Assembly: GCA_027618835.1 (NCBI GenBank) | Contig: JAQCHZ010000004.1 | Coordinates: forward strand, 1 to 40,714 | Source: Chloroflexota bacterium | Lineage (GTDB): Bacteria; Chloroflexota; Dehalococcoidia; Lucifugimonadales; Lucifugimonadaceae | Length of the DNA: 40,714 nucleotides | Direction of reading: 5' to 3' | In this document: in pieces, positions 1-9,072 of the stretch | How the letters are laid out: each line of letters starts with the position of its first letter | Numbering within the stretch: position 1 is the first letter of the stretch | The notes under the pieces: model-generated | Databases searched by the model: none | Told to the model about the DNA's origin: nothing | The model's input: only the letters and a program-made list of their open reading frames with translations | Program-made: the position numbers and the translations under genes

Positions 1-158
1 TACTTGGCCTGGTACTTCTACTTTAAGCCCAAGTAAAGCACACATTTTTGATCACTATGCCCGCAATAACAAACTACCGAACCTGATCTACTTGCTTGCT
101 GTAACCTGCCACCTGAACCAATCTGGTGACGAACCCCAGAAAAATTAGTGGAGACAGC

Positions 159-1054
159 ATGGGCGCAAAGAAGCCGTTGACACCCGAAGTTACGATTATC
201 GGTTGTGGGAGTCCCACACCACTTCCTGATAGATTCGGGTCGTCGTATGTAGTGCAGGTCGGTGACGAAAAGCTGTTGTTCGATTGTGGACCGGCTACTA
301 CTTGGAAGCTGGCGAGAGCAGGCATCAAGACCACCGAGATTGACGACGTATTCTTCACGCATCACCATTTCGATCATGATGCCGATTTTCCTACCTTCAT
401 ACTCACTCGCTGGGATCAGATGATTCCGAGAGACAAGACGTTGAACGTCTATGGTCCAAAGCTCACTGAGGAGTTCACGAACGGGATTCTCGATGAAGAC
501 ACCGGTCTGTTTGCTCATGATTGGAAGGCCCGGATTCATCATCCAGCTTCACAAATCACGTTCCAAGATCGGGATGGTGAGCTTCCTCGAAAGAAGCCCG
601 ACGTCGATCCTCACAACATGGGGCCGGGTCTAATCAAGGACGGTTCAAATTGGGAAGTCACTGCTGACCCCGCCGATCACGTTCAGCCGTATCTCGATTC
701 GCTTGCTTACAGAATTGATACGCCCGACGGATCGGTCGTATTGACGGGTGATACCGCCCCGTGTGACACCGTGACCGATTTGGCGCGTGGTGCTGATGTA
801 TTGATGATGATGTGCTGGGAGACGCACGATCGCATGGACGGCAATCCGCATGCGCCGATGCCTCGTCATCGGTTCTAGGCGCCGCTGAGACCGCCGCGGA
901 AGCCAGAGTAAAACAGCTTGTGATGGTCCACATCGGCGCACGTCTCACTACTGCCGAGATGAAAGGTCCACGTGAAATAGAGGCGAAACAGGCGTGGAAT
1001 GGTGAGCTCATTTGGGGTGAGGAGATGATGAAGGTGCCTTGGCCTAAGGGTTAG
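159..1054 (+). pseudogene. metallo-beta-lactamase-fold hydrolase (RNase Z-like), frameshifted
   Basis: The reading frame opens at ATG 159, preceded by GGAG seven bases upstream. A GTG at 126 is in frame but has no clear ribosome site. The protein has the metal-binding motif THHHFDHDADF near residue 70 and a second metal-ligand region (TGDTAPCDT) near residue 195, as in RNase Z-like MBL enzymes. The frame stops at 876-878 after PHAPMPRHRF. The neighbouring frame carries the expected C-terminus (SSVLGAAETAAEARV, then VMVHIGARLT with the last His ligand) and ends at 1054. A one-base deletion, or two-base insertion, near 861-866 explains this. If real, the truncated product lacks its last metal ligand and is probably inactive. 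Substrate unknown. Confidence 0.75.
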
Positions 1055-1062
1055 GCTGAATT

Positions 1063-1101
1063 AAACAAAATGACCCTGCATTTAGCAGGGTCATTTTGTT
1101 T
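1063..1101. terminator. bidirectional rho-independent terminator
   Basis: A perfect 17-bp inverted repeat (1063-1079 and 1085-1101) with a 5-base loop. The GC core GACCCTGC/GCAGGGTC is flanked by A-rich and T-rich ends, so it reads as a terminator from both sides. It lies between the convergent MBL-fold gene (ends 1054) and tRNA-Glu (minus strand, ends 1108), and probably serves both. Confidence 0.85.
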
Positions 1102-1107
1102 ACGAGA

Positions 1108-1182
1108 TGGTAGCCCCGCGGAGAATCGAACTCCGGTCTCAGCCTTGAAAGGGCTGCGTCCTAACCGCTGGACGACGGGGCC
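1108..1182 (-). tRNA. tRNA-Glu (UUC)
   Basis: On the minus strand a full cloverleaf can be drawn. The acceptor stem is GGCCCCG/CGGGGCT with one G-U pair. The anticodon stem is CAGCC/GGCTG around the loop CTTTCAA, giving anticodon UUC (Glu). The T arm contains GTTCGATTC. The 3' CCA is encoded at 1108-1110. Length is 75 nt with CCA. The perfect palindromic terminator lies directly downstream at 1063-1101. Confidence 0.95.
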
Positions 1183-1340
1183 GTGCGTTGTGAATGAACG
1201 GCTTCTCAGCGACAGTCATTTTTAACACTAAATATCAGCATACCGCAGAGTTTGTTAAACGGCGATTTGTGGAGGCTGCCAATTGTGGGTTTTGGTTGGG
1301 GGAATTTTTAAGTAGCTGTGGCATTGACCGCGGTCTTGTT

Positions 1341-1605
1341 TGGTCGCGCTCGCCATCGTATGACTCGGCTCCGCGTCGCAATCTCCCCCTCTAACTCCCC
1401 CGATCCGTGGGAGGACCATTGGTCACATGCAGTTGCGTTCGCTCCGGGCGTCGGCGGGCGACTTGGTCGCTAAGCTCAGTGCGTTAGGTTCCATCGTCGT
1501 CGAACGACTCAGTTACGAGTCACAGTTCTCGTTAGTCGCGTTCGTCATCGGATGACTCGGCTCCGAGTCGCTGTCTCCTACCCTAGCCCTTCCGTCTGGA
1601 AGGGG
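1341..1605 (+). repeat. cluster of REP-like palindromic repeats
   Basis: This gene-free stretch after tRNA-Glu holds about four imperfect tandem copies of a family found elsewhere in the window. The two clearest are 1341-1413 and 1531-1605. Degenerate copies lie near 1436-1490 and 1492-1530. The core is TCGCGYTCGTCATCGGATGAC followed by a CTCGGCTCCGCGTCGC-like segment and then a second hairpin. The second hairpin is CCCTTCC/GGAAGGG at the 1531 copy and CTCCC/GGGAG at the 1341 copy. No coding signal was seen between 1183 and 1637. Confidence 0.8.
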
Positions 1606-1637
1606 ATAGCCGCTGCGTTGGTCGCGGTTGATATTGG

Positions 1638-2348
1638 CTAGAGGGTGCTAGCTGGGCATTCTTTGGCTAGCGGGCAGCGGGGGCATTGGGCGATGCGAGC
1701 TTTGCAGATTTGTCGTCCGTGGGTGATCAAGAGAACGTGCATGTCGTAGCGGTCGTCTTCAGAGATGAGTTCTTCCATGATTGGATGCGCTTGGTCGGCA
1801 CTGGTTTTTTCTTCGATGAGACCTAGCCGCTTCGATACTCGGTGGATGTGGGTATCGACCGGGAACGCTGGCATTCTGAGCGAAAACGACATTACGACGG
1901 CGGCGGTTTTGGGTCCCACGCCCGGTAGTGATGTGAACCATTCCCGAGCCTCTTCGAGCGGCCTGTCTGAGAGAAATTCTAGTTCAAAGTGGCCTAATCG
2001 TTTCAGGATTTCGACAAGAATCTTCTGGATGCGAACTGACTTCTGATTAGATAGACCGCCGCGTTTGATTGCTTCAGCGACTTGCGAAGTTTCGGCTTCG
2101 ATTACCTCGGCCCATGTCGGCAAGACTTTGCGGAGTGAGTCGTAGGCACGTTCGGCGTTTAGATCCGAGGTGTTCTGTGTGAGTACGGTAAAGATCAGCT
2201 CGTCAATTGCGATCATTCTCGGTCGCCATTCGATTGGGCCGTAGATTGAATTTAGACGTTCTTTGACGAGTGCTGGGGCTACGGCCGGTATTCGCTTCTC
2301 GGGAGACGCTGAGCGTTTAGACGACCGTTTTTGCGACGGGGAAGGCAT
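1638..2348 (-). CDS. nth: endonuclease III (DNA glycosylase/AP lyase)
   Basis: Base-excision repair enzyme that removes oxidised pyrimidines and nicks the abasic site. The 236-residue protein has a basic N-terminal extension of about 40 residues and then the helix-hairpin-helix segment LPGVGPKTA with catalytic Lys147. VDTHIHRV follows with catalytic Asp165. A C-terminal iron-sulfur loop has Cys215, 222, 225 and 231 in the C-X6-C-X2-C-X5-C pattern. The TQNTSD motif replaces the enterobacterial QATD-type motif, as in many non-proteobacterial Nth proteins. It starts 6 bases after the polyprenyl synthase stop, so the two are probably co-transcribed with metG. REP-like repeats lie directly beyond its 3' end. 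Confidence 0.95.
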   Translation of the reverse strand: MPSPSQKRSSKRSASPEKRIPAVAPALVKERLNSIYGPIEWRPRMIAIDELIFTVLTQNTSDLNAERAYDSLRKVLPTWAEVIEAETSQVAEAIKRGGLSNQKSVRIQKILVEILKRLGHFELEFLSDRPLEEAREWFTSLPGVGPKTAAVVMSFSLRMPAFPVDTHIHRVSKRLGLIEEKTSADQAHPIMEELISEDDRYDMHVLLITHGRQICKARIAQCPRCPLAKECPASTL

Positions 2349-2354
2349 GGTTGC

Positions 2355-3359
2355 CTAGTAGTTGCGTGACTGAACGTATTCAGCGAGTGCGAGTAGCGAA
2401 TCGAGCGATTCCGACGCTGAAATACCATCAAGATTATTGACTGCAGATTCGATGTAGTCGTTGGCGACCTTGCGGGTTTTCTCTAGAGCGCCAGTTTTCT
2501 TGATCGCTTCTACGGCTGCCGGAAGTAGATCGAGTCGTGCTTCTTCCGGGGCGTTGAACAGTGCCAGAATTTCTTCTGATGCGCCGTTCTCGGCAGCGAT
2601 GATCGCTGGGAGGGTGAGAATGCCCTCTCTGAGATCGTGTCCGGCTGGCTTGCCAAGTTGCTCGCTTGTTGCGCTGTAGTCCAGTAAATCGTCGTAGACC
2701 TGGTATGCCATGCCGATGTTGTAGCCGTAGTCGCGAACGTTTTTTACGGATGCATCGTCGCCACCGCCAAGTACAGCTCCGCTCTCGGCAGCTGTGCAGA
2801 ACAGAGAGGCTGTCTTGTCGTAGATTCGCTGGTTGTAGTCATTGAGAGGCACCCCGGGCCTCCACGCTGTATAGATTTCGTTCAGCTCGCCACGGGCTAG
2901 CTCAGTAATTGTTTCTGCAAATCGTCGGACGAGTCGGACATTGTTGGTGTCGCACACGTACATGGCAGAAGTGGCGAAGACGAAATCGCCTATCAGCACG
3001 GCCACGTTTCGACCCCAGAGCTTGCTGGCTGTTTGGTGTCCACGTCGGGTGTCAGCGTGGTCGACGGTATCGTCATGGACGAGAGTTGCGATATGTAACA
3101 ACTCGACGGCTGTTGCCATTTTGACTGGCATTTTGCCGCGTCCTTCGCCAAATAAGCGCGAAGCGAGAAGGGTTAACGCTGGGCGAACACGTTTGCCTGG
3201 CGTGGCGAGAACGTGACCGAGTTGTGCGTCTAGATCATCGGCTTGCTCGGGAGAGTATTCGGGTGCTCGATCGGCGATAGTCGCAATTTCAGCAATAACG
3301 GCCTGTAGATCGTCGGCGACCGGATCGTAGATGCTTTCTTGCGTAATTGCTTCAACCAT
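2355..3359 (-). CDS. polyprenyl diphosphate synthase
   Basis: Trans-isoprenyl chain-elongating enzyme that builds long-chain prenyl diphosphates for quinones or lipid carriers. The 334 residues contain GKRVRPALTLL near residue 55, the first Asp-rich motif DDTVD at 96-100 (in LLHIATLVHDDTVDHADTRRG) and the second, YDDLLDY, at 222-228. All belong to the IspA/IspB superfamily. Length and motif spacing fit the long-chain (hepta- to decaprenyl) class, but product length cannot be read from sequence. It sits between metG and nth on the same strand with short gaps (33 and 6 bases). Confidence 0.93.
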   Translation of the reverse strand: MVEAITQESIYDPVADDLQAVIAEIATIADRAPEYSPEQADDLDAQLGHVLATPGKRVRPALTLLASRLFGEGRGKMPVKMATAVELLHIATLVHDDTVDHADTRRGHQTASKLWGRNVAVLIGDFVFATSAMYVCDTNNVRLVRRFAETITELARGELNEIYTAWRPGVPLNDYNQRIYDKTASLFCTAAESGAVLGGGDDASVKNVRDYGYNIGMAYQVYDDLLDYSATSEQLGKPAGHDLREGILTLPAIIAAENGASEEILALFNAPEEARLDLLPAAVEAIKKTGALEKTRKVANDYIESAVNNLDGISASESLDSLLALAEYVQSRNY

Positions 3360-3393
3360 AAGTGTTCTCGAAATTGTTTCTGATCTTGCTCGA

Positions 3394-5061
3394 CTATTCG
3401 CCGGCTAGTCGGGCGTTTTCTTCTTCGATTATCGAATCATCGAGCTTAGTGAACAGCCGTTCTGGCTTTTCGATGGGAGCGCCTGGAACGATTTCTCGTC
3501 GATTCCAGCCGTCTGCCAATGTGTCGCCGCTCTGGAACAGCATACTGTGTATCTTGTCGGCTGACGTTGGCAGGTAGGGGTAGAACACTGTACGAAGGGT
3601 CGATATTACGTTCAGTCCGACCCATAGAGCGGTTCCGGCAGCTTCTTTATTTACCTTGACGACTTTCCAAGGTTCTTTCGTATCGACGTACTGGTTGCCG
3701 TGTCGCGCTAGTCTCATTGCAGCGCGCAGGCCGTCACGGAATCGGCGACCATCGATTGCTTTCGAGACTTCTTCCAGAGCAGTGTCGCAGGCAGCTAACG
3801 CTGCTTTGTCGTCATCGTCGAGTTCGCCGGGAGTTGGTGCTGCGTTGTCGAAGTTTTTAGTCGTGATCGTGAGCACTCGATTTACGAAGTTTCCGAATGT
3901 AGCAACAAGTTCGTTGTTGTTTGCTGCGTGGAATCCTTCCCAAGTGAAATCGGAATCGGATGTTTCCGGCATGATCGACGATAGGTAGTAGCGAAGCGGA
4001 TCGGCTTCGTATCGTGAAAGGAAGTCAGTCACCCAAATGGCGTTGCCTGTGCTCTTCGAGAAGTCGGCTCCGCCGATGTTTAGATATTCGTTTGCGACCA
4101 CATCGGTTGGCAGGTTGAGATCGCCGCTGCCCATAAGAATCGATGGCAGCATGATGGTGTGGAACGAGACGTTGTCTTTGCCCTGGAAGTAGTACGACTC
4201 GCCTTCAGGTTCAACCCAGTATTTTTTCCATTCGTCTGGAGTTCCGTTTTGCTCGGCCCACGCTCGTGTGGCTGATAGGTAGCCAATTACGGCTTCGAAC
4301 CACACGTAGATGCGCTTCGATTCCCAGCCTTCAAGAGGAACTGGTACTCCCCAATTTATGTCACGAGTGATGGCTCGGTCGTGGAGTCCTTCGCGAAGCA
4401 TTCCGAGTGTTTGATTGCGAACGTTGGCTCGCCAATCGTCTTGCCCCGTGACCCATTCTTCTAGCTTTTCTTGAAAATTTCCAAGTTTTAGCATGTAGTG
4501 GGTGGTGTCTTTGAAGACCGGAGTTGAGCCATCGCGCTTGCTTCGGATGTTGATCAGATCGATAGGGTCGAGCGTTCGGTCGCAGTTATCGCATTGATCG
4601 CCACGTGCCGATTCGTGTCCGCAGTGCGGGCAAGTGCCTTCTACGAATCGATCGGATAGGAAACGCTGTTCGGTTTCCGAGAACGGCATTGATTGGGTTG
4701 CTTCAACTAAGTGACCATTTTCCAGAAGCTTGGTAAATAACTCTTGAGCGACTTCAATATGACGATCGGTGTGCGTGTGTGTGTACAGATCGTAGGAGAA
4801 CGACATGTCGGTGAGGGCTTTGCTCCAGATGTCGTGGTAACGAGTTGCTATTACTTCTGGTTCGACGCCTTCTTCGGCTGCTTTGAGGGCGGTCGGAGTG
4901 CCGTGCATGTCGGAGCCGGAGACCATTGCGACTTCATTGCCGATGATTCGGTGGTATCGAGCAAAGATGTCGGCTGGGACGTTCATGCCTGCGATGTGGC
5001 CGAGGTGCGGTTCGCCGTTTACGTACGGCCATGCGACGGCGACAAGAATTTTACGAGGCAA
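3394..5061 (-). CDS. metG: methionyl-tRNA synthetase
   Basis: Class I aminoacyl-tRNA synthetase charging tRNA-Met. The 555 residues include the HIGH-type motif HLGH at 19-22 and a zinc knuckle with Cys144, 147, 157 and 160 (CPHC...CDNC). The KMSKS-type motif is FSKST at 334-338, followed by a helical anticodon-binding domain. There is no C-terminal EMAP-like tRNA-binding domain, so this is the short form. The frame starts at TTG 5061 with GGAAA upstream, and MPRKILVAVAWPYVNGEPHLGH aligns with normal MetG N-termini. It heads the metG / polyprenyl synthase / nth group. Confidence 0.96.
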   Translation of the reverse strand: MPRKILVAVAWPYVNGEPHLGHIAGMNVPADIFARYHRIIGNEVAMVSGSDMHGTPTALKAAEEGVEPEVIATRYHDIWSKALTDMSFSYDLYTHTHTDRHIEVAQELFTKLLENGHLVEATQSMPFSETEQRFLSDRFVEGTCPHCGHESARGDQCDNCDRTLDPIDLINIRSKRDGSTPVFKDTTHYMLKLGNFQEKLEEWVTGQDDWRANVRNQTLGMLREGLHDRAITRDINWGVPVPLEGWESKRIYVWFEAVIGYLSATRAWAEQNGTPDEWKKYWVEPEGESYYFQGKDNVSFHTIMLPSILMGSGDLNLPTDVVANEYLNIGGADFSKSTGNAIWVTDFLSRYEADPLRYYLSSIMPETSDSDFTWEGFHAANNNELVATFGNFVNRVLTITTKNFDNAAPTPGELDDDDKAALAACDTALEEVSKAIDGRRFRDGLRAAMRLARHGNQYVDTKEPWKVVKVNKEAAGTALWVGLNVISTLRTVFYPYLPTSADKIHSMLFQSGDTLADGWNRREIVPGAPIEKPERLFTKLDDSIIEEENARLAGE

Positions 5062-5141
5062 GTGAATTTCCGGTTTTTTACTGGGCTAACTGAGACGGCG
5101 GGTCGATTTCGCCTGCCGACGATGGTTTCATTATGAGATTT

Positions 5142-5169
5142 ATTATAGCGTCGGTCGTGTTGGAGTCAT
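5142..5169 (-). promoter_or_regulatory. probable metG promoter
   Basis: On the minus strand a perfect -10 box TATAAT (5142-5147) lies 16 bases from ATGACT (5164-5169), a 4/6 match to the -35 consensus. It is about 80 bases upstream of the metG TTG start, in the gap between rsmI and metG. Assignment is by consensus only. Confidence 0.45.
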
Positions 5170-5215
5170 CATGAATTCGTGATCATTAAGTTGTGATGGA
5201 ATTCGACCATTTCGC

Positions 5216-6043
5216 TTACTTTGAATCTTTATTAAGCGAGAGTTGGTAGATGCGATTTTTGGGTGCACGGGTTATCTCGGCGGCGCGTTCGACTAGGGTT
5301 CGTCCACTGAGGCCGTTTTCTTTCAGGTTTCCGAGGACTTCTGAAATATCATCGTCGGAAAGTTCAGTGTTGGCTGATTTGCCGGCACCTTGAATGACAA
5401 CGACGAACTCGCCTTTCGGTTGCGTGTTGAAATGGGCGATTGCTTCGGCGGCTGTTCCACGGAAAGTTTCTTCGTAGAACTTGGTGAGCTCTCGACAGAT
5501 GACCAATTGTCGATCTGCGAACGTGTCGTTGATGTTTTCGAGAGTCGCTTTTATTCGATGTGGCGACTCGTACGCGACTACAGGTCCGGGCTCTTGAGAG
5601 GCGTTTTCAAGTGTTGCCAGCTGCTCATTCTTTTTACGTGGAAGGAATCCTAGAAAGAGAAATCGATCGAACGACCAGCCGGTGATGGATAATGCGCTGA
5701 CAATTGCCGATGGGCCGGGGATCGGGATGACATCATGTCCGGCTTCAACCGCGGCGGCGACTAGAGCCGATCCGGGATCGCTGATTCCAGGCGTTCCGGC
5801 ATCGGATACAACCGCCATGTCGCCGAGTTCAAGTTTTTCGACGAGTGCTTGAAGTCGCTCAGGTGAGGTGTGTTCGTGGAGACTTTCGAGTCGGGGCGAA
5901 ACGCCGATGTGGTTTAGAAGTTTCCGGGAGACGCGTGTGTCTTCGGCGGCGACGGTCAGCACGGTCGAGAGTATTTCGATGGCGCGTTGTGAAATATCGG
6001 AGAGGTTTCCGATTGGCGTTGCGACAACGTAGAGGGTCGACAC
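5216..6043 (-). CDS. rsmI: 16S rRNA (cytidine-1402-2'-O)-methyltransferase
   Basis: SAM-dependent methyltransferase that 2'-O-methylates C1402 in the ribosomal P site. The 275 residues show the family signatures LYVVATPIGNLSDIS at the N-terminus, AEDTRVSRKLL near residue 35, SDAGTPGISDPG near 80-92 and IPGPSAIVSALSITG near 107-121. These belong to the RsmI group of the tetrapyrrole-methylase fold. A short C-terminal HTH-like tail is present. It begins 3 bases after lipA ends, so the pair is almost certainly one transcript. Confidence 0.95.
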   Translation of the reverse strand: MSTLYVVATPIGNLSDISQRAIEILSTVLTVAAEDTRVSRKLLNHIGVSPRLESLHEHTSPERLQALVEKLELGDMAVVSDAGTPGISDPGSALVAAAVEAGHDVIPIPGPSAIVSALSITGWSFDRFLFLGFLPRKKNEQLATLENASQEPGPVVAYESPHRIKATLENINDTFADRQLVICRELTKFYEETFRGTAAEAIAHFNTQPKGEFVVVIQGAGKSANTELSDDDISEVLGNLKENGLSGRTLVERAAEITRAPKNRIYQLSLNKDSK

Positions 6044-6046
6044 TGG

Positions 6047-6973
6047 TTAGCTTTTGGCGTTTGCGGAATCGAGGATCTTGTCGATTGCGGCGTTGTGCTG
6101 ATCGTCGGCATGGTACGAGCTGCGGACGAGTGGTCCTGCTGCTACGTGCTTGAATCCCATTTTTAGACCTTCCTCTTCGAGCCATTTGAACTCTTCAGGT
6201 CGGTAGAAGCGGATGATCGGGTGATGCCGCTTGGAAGGTCGGAGATACTGGCCGATTGTAAGTAGGTCGGTGTTTACTTCGCGTAGGTCGTTCATCGTTT
6301 GAAGGATTTCTGGCTTCGTTTCGCCGAGGCCGACCATCATTCCAGATTTCGAGGGCATGAACGGGTTGATCTCTTTGACCCGTTTCAGCAGTTCGAGAGA
6401 AAGATCGTAGTTCCCGCGGGGTCGGACCTTTTTGAATACTCGTCGAGTGGTTTCGATGTTGTGGTTCAGAACGTGAGGCCCGGCGTTGATGACTCGTTCG
6501 AGTGACTTTAGTTCGCCTTCGAAGTCAGGGATCAATACTTCGATTTTGCAATCGGGAGTGGTTCGTCGAACCTGCTTGATCGTTTCCGCGAATATTCCTG
6601 AGCCGTAGTCAGGCAGGTCGTCGCGATCGACCGATGTAATTACTGTGTAGTTGAGTTCCATTTGCTTCACGGTTGAGGCAACACGGATCGGTTCAGCTTG
6701 GTCGACGGTTCCGGGCCAGCCAGTTTTCACGTTGCAATATGAGCACGCCCGAGTGCAGGTGTCTCCGAGGATCATGAACGTGGCCGTGCCGCGCTCCCAG
6801 CATTCGCCGATGTTTGGGCATGCTGCTTCTTCGCAGACCGTGTTCAGGCTTGCGCCTTTGATCTTCTTGCGAATTTCAAGGAAATTTTCGCTGCCTGGGG
6901 CTTTTACTTTGAACCAGTCGGGGAGCCGTCTCTCGACTGATGGCGATCCTGGGTTTTCTGACTTTGAAACCAA
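6047..6973 (-). CDS. lipA: lipoyl synthase (radical SAM)
   Basis: Inserts two sulfurs into protein-bound octanoyl groups to make the lipoyl cofactor of 2-oxoacid dehydrogenases and the glycine cleavage system. The 308 residues carry the auxiliary-cluster motif Cys47-X4-Cys52-X5-Cys58 (CEEAACPNIGEC) and the radical-SAM motif Cys73-X3-Cys77-X2-Cys80 (CTRACSYC). The expected C-terminal Ser-containing segment is PLVRSSYHAD. No lipB, lplA or dehydrogenase gene is in the window. It is the first gene of a lipA-rsmI pair and is divergent from the RNA methyltransferase gene at 7148. Confidence 0.96.
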   Translation of the reverse strand: MVSKSENPGSPSVERRLPDWFKVKAPGSENFLEIRKKIKGASLNTVCEEAACPNIGECWERGTATFMILGDTCTRACSYCNVKTGWPGTVDQAEPIRVASTVKQMELNYTVITSVDRDDLPDYGSGIFAETIKQVRRTTPDCKIEVLIPDFEGELKSLERVINAGPHVLNHNIETTRRVFKKVRPRGNYDLSLELLKRVKEINPFMPSKSGMMVGLGETKPEILQTMNDLREVNTDLLTIGQYLRPSKRHHPIIRFYRPEEFKWLEEEGLKMGFKHVAAGPLVRSSYHADDQHNAAIDKILDSANAKS

Positions 6974-7147
6974 TGATTTGTTTTCGATTCGATTATGAAG
7001 AATTGACCATTTGGTGGCCGTGATTCGCGCCGAGTTAGGCGCATCGTGGCCTGAACTAGTTCAGAATAACAGACAGGGTATTTTTTTAATCGACCAGATA
7101 TTGGTTTTGTGAGTCTAGTGATTCACGTTTGAGGCACGAATTTCGTA

Positions 7148-8413
7148 ATGGCAAAGCGTAAGCGGCGACAGCGCTATAACGGTCCAGATTTGACCGCTCA
7201 TATCGATTTGAACCCGGGGGACAAATTCGAGATCACGCTGGGTGCGATTAACGATGCTGGTGATACCGTCGCTGAGATCGATGGTGCACCGGTTATCGTG
7301 TCGGGTGGACTTCCAGGCGAAGTAGTAATTGCCGAGGTTCAGAAGAAATTTCCAGAGCGAATAGCGGCGATTGTTGCGCAAGTGCTTGAGCCTGCTGACG
7401 AGCGAATCGAGCCGGAGTGTAAGTATTTTCTGGCTTGTAGCGGGTGTCAGTGGCAGCACGTTTCGTACGGTCATCAGCTTCAACTGAAACGCGAGCGGGT
7501 GCAACGTGAGATCGCCAAGTACGAGAATCTCTCTGGCGTCGATGTCGATTTGACGGTTGAGAGTGAGAAGCGACTCAAATACCGCAATCATGGTCGATTT
7601 ACGATTGGCAAGTACGAGGATGCTGGTGAGGTCGGGTACAAGAACGCAGTGACTCGGCAGTTCGTGCGCATTGAAGAGTGTTTGCTTATGGACGAGAAGG
7701 TGAACGACACGATCGCTCTTGTTCAGGACAAGATGGAAGGTCATACGCAGATGTCGATCCGGGTCGGGGTGAATACCGACTCGATGCTCGTTCAGCCGAA
7801 GATGGAGATTCCGGGATTGGATCTCCTGACCGGAGTACAGCATTACGAAGAAGAGGTGCGAGGTTCACGATTCACGGTGGCGGCTTCTTCGTTCTTCCAG
7901 GTGAATACGGGTCAACTGTCGCGTGCTGTCGATGAAGTACGTGAGCTGCTTGAACTTGGCGGCGACGAAGTGATGGTCGATGCCTACTGTGGTGTTGGAG
8001 TGTTTGCTGTGTTGATGTCGCCATATGTGAAGCGAGTTATCGGAATCGAAGAGTCGGCATCAGCGATCGAGGATGCCAATTTAAATTTGAACGGAGCTAC
8101 GAACGTCGAATTCATCGAGGGCAAGACTGAACACGTGATGGCCGATTGGCAGGACGAAGAATCAGTTGATGTGCTTCTGCTTGATCCGCCTCGAGTTGGG
8201 TGTCACCCGGACGTTTTGGAATCGGTTAAGAAGCTGCAGCCTAAGAAAGTATTGATGATTTCCTGCGAGCCCGCGGCGATGGCTCGGGATCTCGATCTGC
8301 TATGCGAAGGCGGGATGTACAAGCTCGATACCGTTCGACCGGTCGACATGTTCCCGCAGACTCGACACGTTGAGACGATCAGCGTGCTGTCGTTTCAAGG
8401 GACTCAGGATTAG
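7148..8413 (+). CDS. 23S rRNA/tRNA (uracil-5-)-methyltransferase, RlmD/TrmA family
   Basis: SAM-dependent enzyme making 5-methyluridine in RNA. The 421-residue protein has an N-terminal TRAM-type beta-barrel (about 17-75). Iron-sulfur cysteines are Cys91, 97 and 100 (CKYFLACSGC) and Cys178. Next come the FFQVNTGQL segment, the SAM-binding DAYCGVGVFAV and the LLLDPPRVG motif. The catalytic Cys is in MISCEPAA, close to the canonical SCNP. Having both the TRAM domain and the cluster favours RlmD-type, but the exact uridine target cannot be read. It starts a plus-strand run with maf, tatB and tatC. Confidence 0.92.
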   Translation: MAKRKRRQRYNGPDLTAHIDLNPGDKFEITLGAINDAGDTVAEIDGAPVIVSGGLPGEVVIAEVQKKFPERIAAIVAQVLEPADERIEPECKYFLACSGCQWQHVSYGHQLQLKRERVQREIAKYENLSGVDVDLTVESEKRLKYRNHGRFTIGKYEDAGEVGYKNAVTRQFVRIEECLLMDEKVNDTIALVQDKMEGHTQMSIRVGVNTDSMLVQPKMEIPGLDLLTGVQHYEEEVRGSRFTVAASSFFQVNTGQLSRAVDEVRELLELGGDEVMVDAYCGVGVFAVLMSPYVKRVIGIEESASAIEDANLNLNGATNVEFIEGKTEHVMADWQDEESVDVLLLDPPRVGCHPDVLESVKKLQPKKVLMISCEPAAMARDLDLLCEGGMYKLDTVRPVDMFPQTRHVETISVLSFQGTQD

Positions 8414-8418
8414 CTGCG

Positions 8419-9072
8419 ATGCTGCGTTCATCTGGCACAAAATTGGTGCTTGCGAGCGGTTCGCCACGGCGTGCGGAAATTTTGTCTGATGCCGGGATTA
8501 CTTTAGCTATTCAGCCAGCTTCTGTTGATGAGTACGCTATTTTGGCCAATGCGCCTGATCTTGTTTCTGCTGTGCAGCAACTGGCGCTGGCGAAGGCTTC
8601 CGATGTAGCAGTATCGAACTTCGGTGAGTTTGTGCTTGGTGCGGATACGATCGTCGTTTTCGAGAACGAAGTGTTCGGAAAGCCTGAATCTCCAGAGCAA
8701 GCCAACGACATGCTGAACCGATTGAATGGACGTCGGCACCAGGTGATTACCGGAGTTGCTGTCGTAAATCCTGTAGGAGAATCTCACACTAAGTTCGTGA
8801 GCACGTCGGTTGTTTTTCGTAATCTAGAAGACAGTGAAATTTCTGAGTACGTTTCAACTGGACGGCCTCTGGACAAAGCAGGCGGTTATGGGATTCAGGA
8901 TTCTTCTTTCGCTCCGGTTGCGAGTTACGATGAGTGTTATTTGAATGTTGTTGGGCTACCTATGTGTGCAACGAGTGATTTGTTAGAAGAATCTGGTTTT
9001 GAGATTGGCGCATCGCTCGTATGCGCGGGTCATGCTGTGTCTGGTAATTCTGGCGATACGGAGTCGTTGTAG
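8419..9072 (+). CDS. maf: Maf-like nucleoside triphosphate pyrophosphatase
   Basis: House-cleaning enzyme that hydrolyses non-canonical or pyrimidine NTPs to NMPs. The 217 residues have the Maf signature LASGSPRRAEIL at 12-23, GADTIVV with its catalytic Asp near residue 76, and the KPES segment. GRRHQVITGV and DKAGGYGIQ near the C-terminal third are typical of the dTTP/UTP-specific YhdE-like subgroup. It starts 5 bases after the methyltransferase stop, and its stop overlaps the GTG of tatB by one base. This points to one operon. Confidence 0.93.
   Translation: MLRSSGTKLVLASGSPRRAEILSDAGITLAIQPASVDEYAILANAPDLVSAVQQLALAKASDVAVSNFGEFVLGADTIVVFENEVFGKPESPEQANDMLNRLNGRRHQVITGVAVVNPVGESHTKFVSTSVVFRNLEDSEISEYVSTGRPLDKAGGYGIQDSSFAPVASYDECYLNVVGLPMCATSDLLEESGFEIGASLVCAGHAVSGNSGDTESL

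Noticed and set aside
1183-1640. A short protein at 1194-1394 in the repeat region
   Set aside because: Its frame runs into the REP repeat and has no ribosome site or family resemblance.
7115-7843. Long minus-strand open frame opposite the RNA methyltransferase gene
   Set aside because: Shadow of a well-supported plus-strand gene; no family motif and no ribosome site.
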